A DNA stretch of 13,581 bases. It comes from Candidatus Woesearchaeota archaeon CG08_land_8_20_14_0_20_47_9 (lineage in GTDB: Archaea > Nanobdellota > Nanobdellia > Woesearchaeales > CG1-02-47-18). This document shows positions 13,120 to 13,581 of this stretch, piece after piece. Numbering within the stretch: the stretch's first letter is position 1; the number at the start of each line of letters is the position of its first letter. The stretch spans positions 1 through 13,581 of the forward strand of contig PEYS01000017.1 in the NCBI GenBank assembly GCA_002763335.1. Direction: 5' to 3'. The notes under the pieces were generated by a model. That model did no database searches, had not been told where the DNA came from, and saw nothing but the letters and a program-made list of their open reading frames with translations. The translations under genes were made by a program, and so were the position numbers.

Positions 13120-13178
13120 TCTATACGAGCTCTATAGGTAAAAAGAAAGGACATCTGGGCATGCTGCGAGTGATATTT

Positions 13179-13197
13179 CACTATTTATAAATGTTTC
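13179..13197 (-). promoter_or_regulatory. BRE/TATA-like promoter upstream of the tRNA-rpo block
   Basis: The minus strand reads TAGAAACATTTATAAATAG. GAAAC followed by ATTTATAAAT is close to the archaeal TFB-recognition element plus TATA consensus. It would start RNA near 13160, about 85 nt before tRNA-Asp. Because the TATA core is nearly symmetric, it could also act toward the plus strand, but the BRE-like part favours the minus strand. Apart from these promoter-like sites, I see no gene between 13074 and 13270. Confidence 0.45.
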
Positions 13198-13279
13198 TAT
13201 TTACTCCCACTCGTGTTCAATTTGATATTTAGTTCACACTTTCTAATATTCAGCAAACTTCCTCTTTTCGGTGATGTAT

Positions 13280-13396
13280 ATGGAGAAATTAACCGAAAAG
13301 AAGAGAAAATGGATTATAAGCCAATTTAGAGCTGGTAGGAGTGCTACACAAATAGCGAAAATACTCAAGCCCGGTGTCACCAAAAACTTTTTATAA
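13280..13396 (+). pseudogene. Truncated helix-turn-helix protein, resembling a transposase N-terminus
   Basis: Thirty-eight codons encode MEKLTEKKRKWIISQF, then RAGRSATQIAKIL, then an unrelated tail KPGVTKNFL and stop. The segment LTEKK.KWII.QF..GRSATQIAKIL has the pattern of the first helix-turn-helix of many archaeal and bacterial integrase-type transposases. Those continue for some 200-300 residues with a catalytic DDE domain, which is missing here. The simplest reading is a remnant cut off by rearrangement. A small DNA-binding protein is the alternative. In-frame ATG 13274 and GTG 13271 are also possible starts. Its last codons overlap the TATA box of the next gene. Confidence 0.45.
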
Positions 13397-13397
13397 T
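13386..13397 (+). promoter_or_regulatory. TATA box of the GTPase gene
   Basis: CTTTTTATAAT is centred about 32 nt upstream of the ATG at 13424, consistent with initiation just ahead of the start codon. CACCAAAAA just before it could be the TFB recognition element. Confidence 0.5.
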
Positions 13398-13423
13398 GAA
13401 TGTCATGTTGTTCCGAGTCTATA

Positions 13424-13581
13424 ATGATAGATATTATAAGGTCATTCATTCATAATATCCTCGGTGCCCTCTTCAAAAAGAAAAAAAGGCTTAAGCTTGG
13501 TCTCTACGGTCCTCCTAATGGAGGCAAGACAACCCTTGCGAACCGCATATGCCAGGACTGGCTTGGCGAGAACATGGGGCA
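13424..13581 (+). CDS. Era-like GTP-binding protein, N-terminal part
   Basis: The window ends after 52 codons. An amphipathic, then basic N-terminus (MIDIIRSFIHNIL...FKKKKR) leads into KLGLYGPPNGGKTTLANRI, whose G1/P-loop is GPPNGGKT (residues 29-36), followed by CQDWLGENMG. This pattern is typical of a conserved archaeal family of small Era-like GTPases, where GPPNAGKT is the usual G1 sequence; here Ala is replaced by Gly. The G2-G5 motifs would lie beyond the edge. The gene is divergent from the tRNA-rpo block and has its own TATA box. Its cellular role is not established. Confidence 0.85.
   Translation, partial: MIDIIRSFIHNILGALFKKKKRLKLGLYGPPNGGKTTLANRICQDWLGENMG

Noticed and set aside
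13243..13449. Minus-strand 68-codon hydrophobic frame near the right edge
   Set aside because: It overlaps the GTPase start, its TATA box and the HTH fragment on the other strand. Hydrophobicity comes from AT-rich antisense codons.
1..13581. CRISPR array
   Set aside because: Repeats found are two- or three-copy and irregularly spaced. No regular repeat-spacer pattern and no cas gene is present.

Overview
The window is archaeal. Its core is one long minus-strand cluster (about 4256-13073) carrying the archaeal RNA polymerase large subunits in their conserved order: rpoH, rpoB2 (B''), rpoB1 (B'), rpoA1 (A'), rpoA2 (A''), then rpl30e, a short archaeal-type nusA and rps12. The B subunit is split in two, as in many methanogens and other Euryarchaeota and in some DPANN. 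TATA-like boxes about 28 nt before start codons suggest leaderless transcripts. The lineage cannot be fixed from this window. The heavy tRNA intron load favours a lineage with a broad-specificity tRNA splicing endonuclease; ARMAN/Micrarchaeota and Thermoproteales are the known examples, and the split rpoB argues against the latter.

Directly upstream of rpoH on the same strand are two tRNA genes that fold only if introns are removed. tRNA-Asp(GUC) has a 56-nt intron in the T loop. tRNA-Lys(UUU) has three insertions: about 39 nt in the D loop, 17 nt in the anticodon loop and 28 nt in the T loop. Both T-loop introns sit at position 59/60 and form a textbook 3-4-3 bulge-helix-bulge. This is the most remarkable content of the window.

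Convergent to the rpo cluster is a plus-strand cluster (1897-4186): a membrane-anchored coiled-coil protein, a three-helix membrane protein with a large C-terminal domain, and a MoxR-type AAA+ ATPase. No DUF58/vWA partner is visible. On the left is a minus-strand small membrane protein whose 3' end runs through a 14-bp tandem duplication and a 15-bp inverted repeat. Next to it is a THUMP/Trm-G10 (Trm11-like) tRNA guanosine methyltransferase gene with apparent in-frame GC-rich insertions. A perfect 16-bp inverted repeat flanked by 8-bp direct repeats follows that gene.

On the far right are a short HTH fragment resembling the N-terminus of a transposase, and the first 52 codons of an Era-like P-loop GTPase running off the edge with its own TATA box. 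Functionally the window is mostly information processing (transcription, ribosome, tRNA and tRNA modification) plus one membrane-associated MoxR module.
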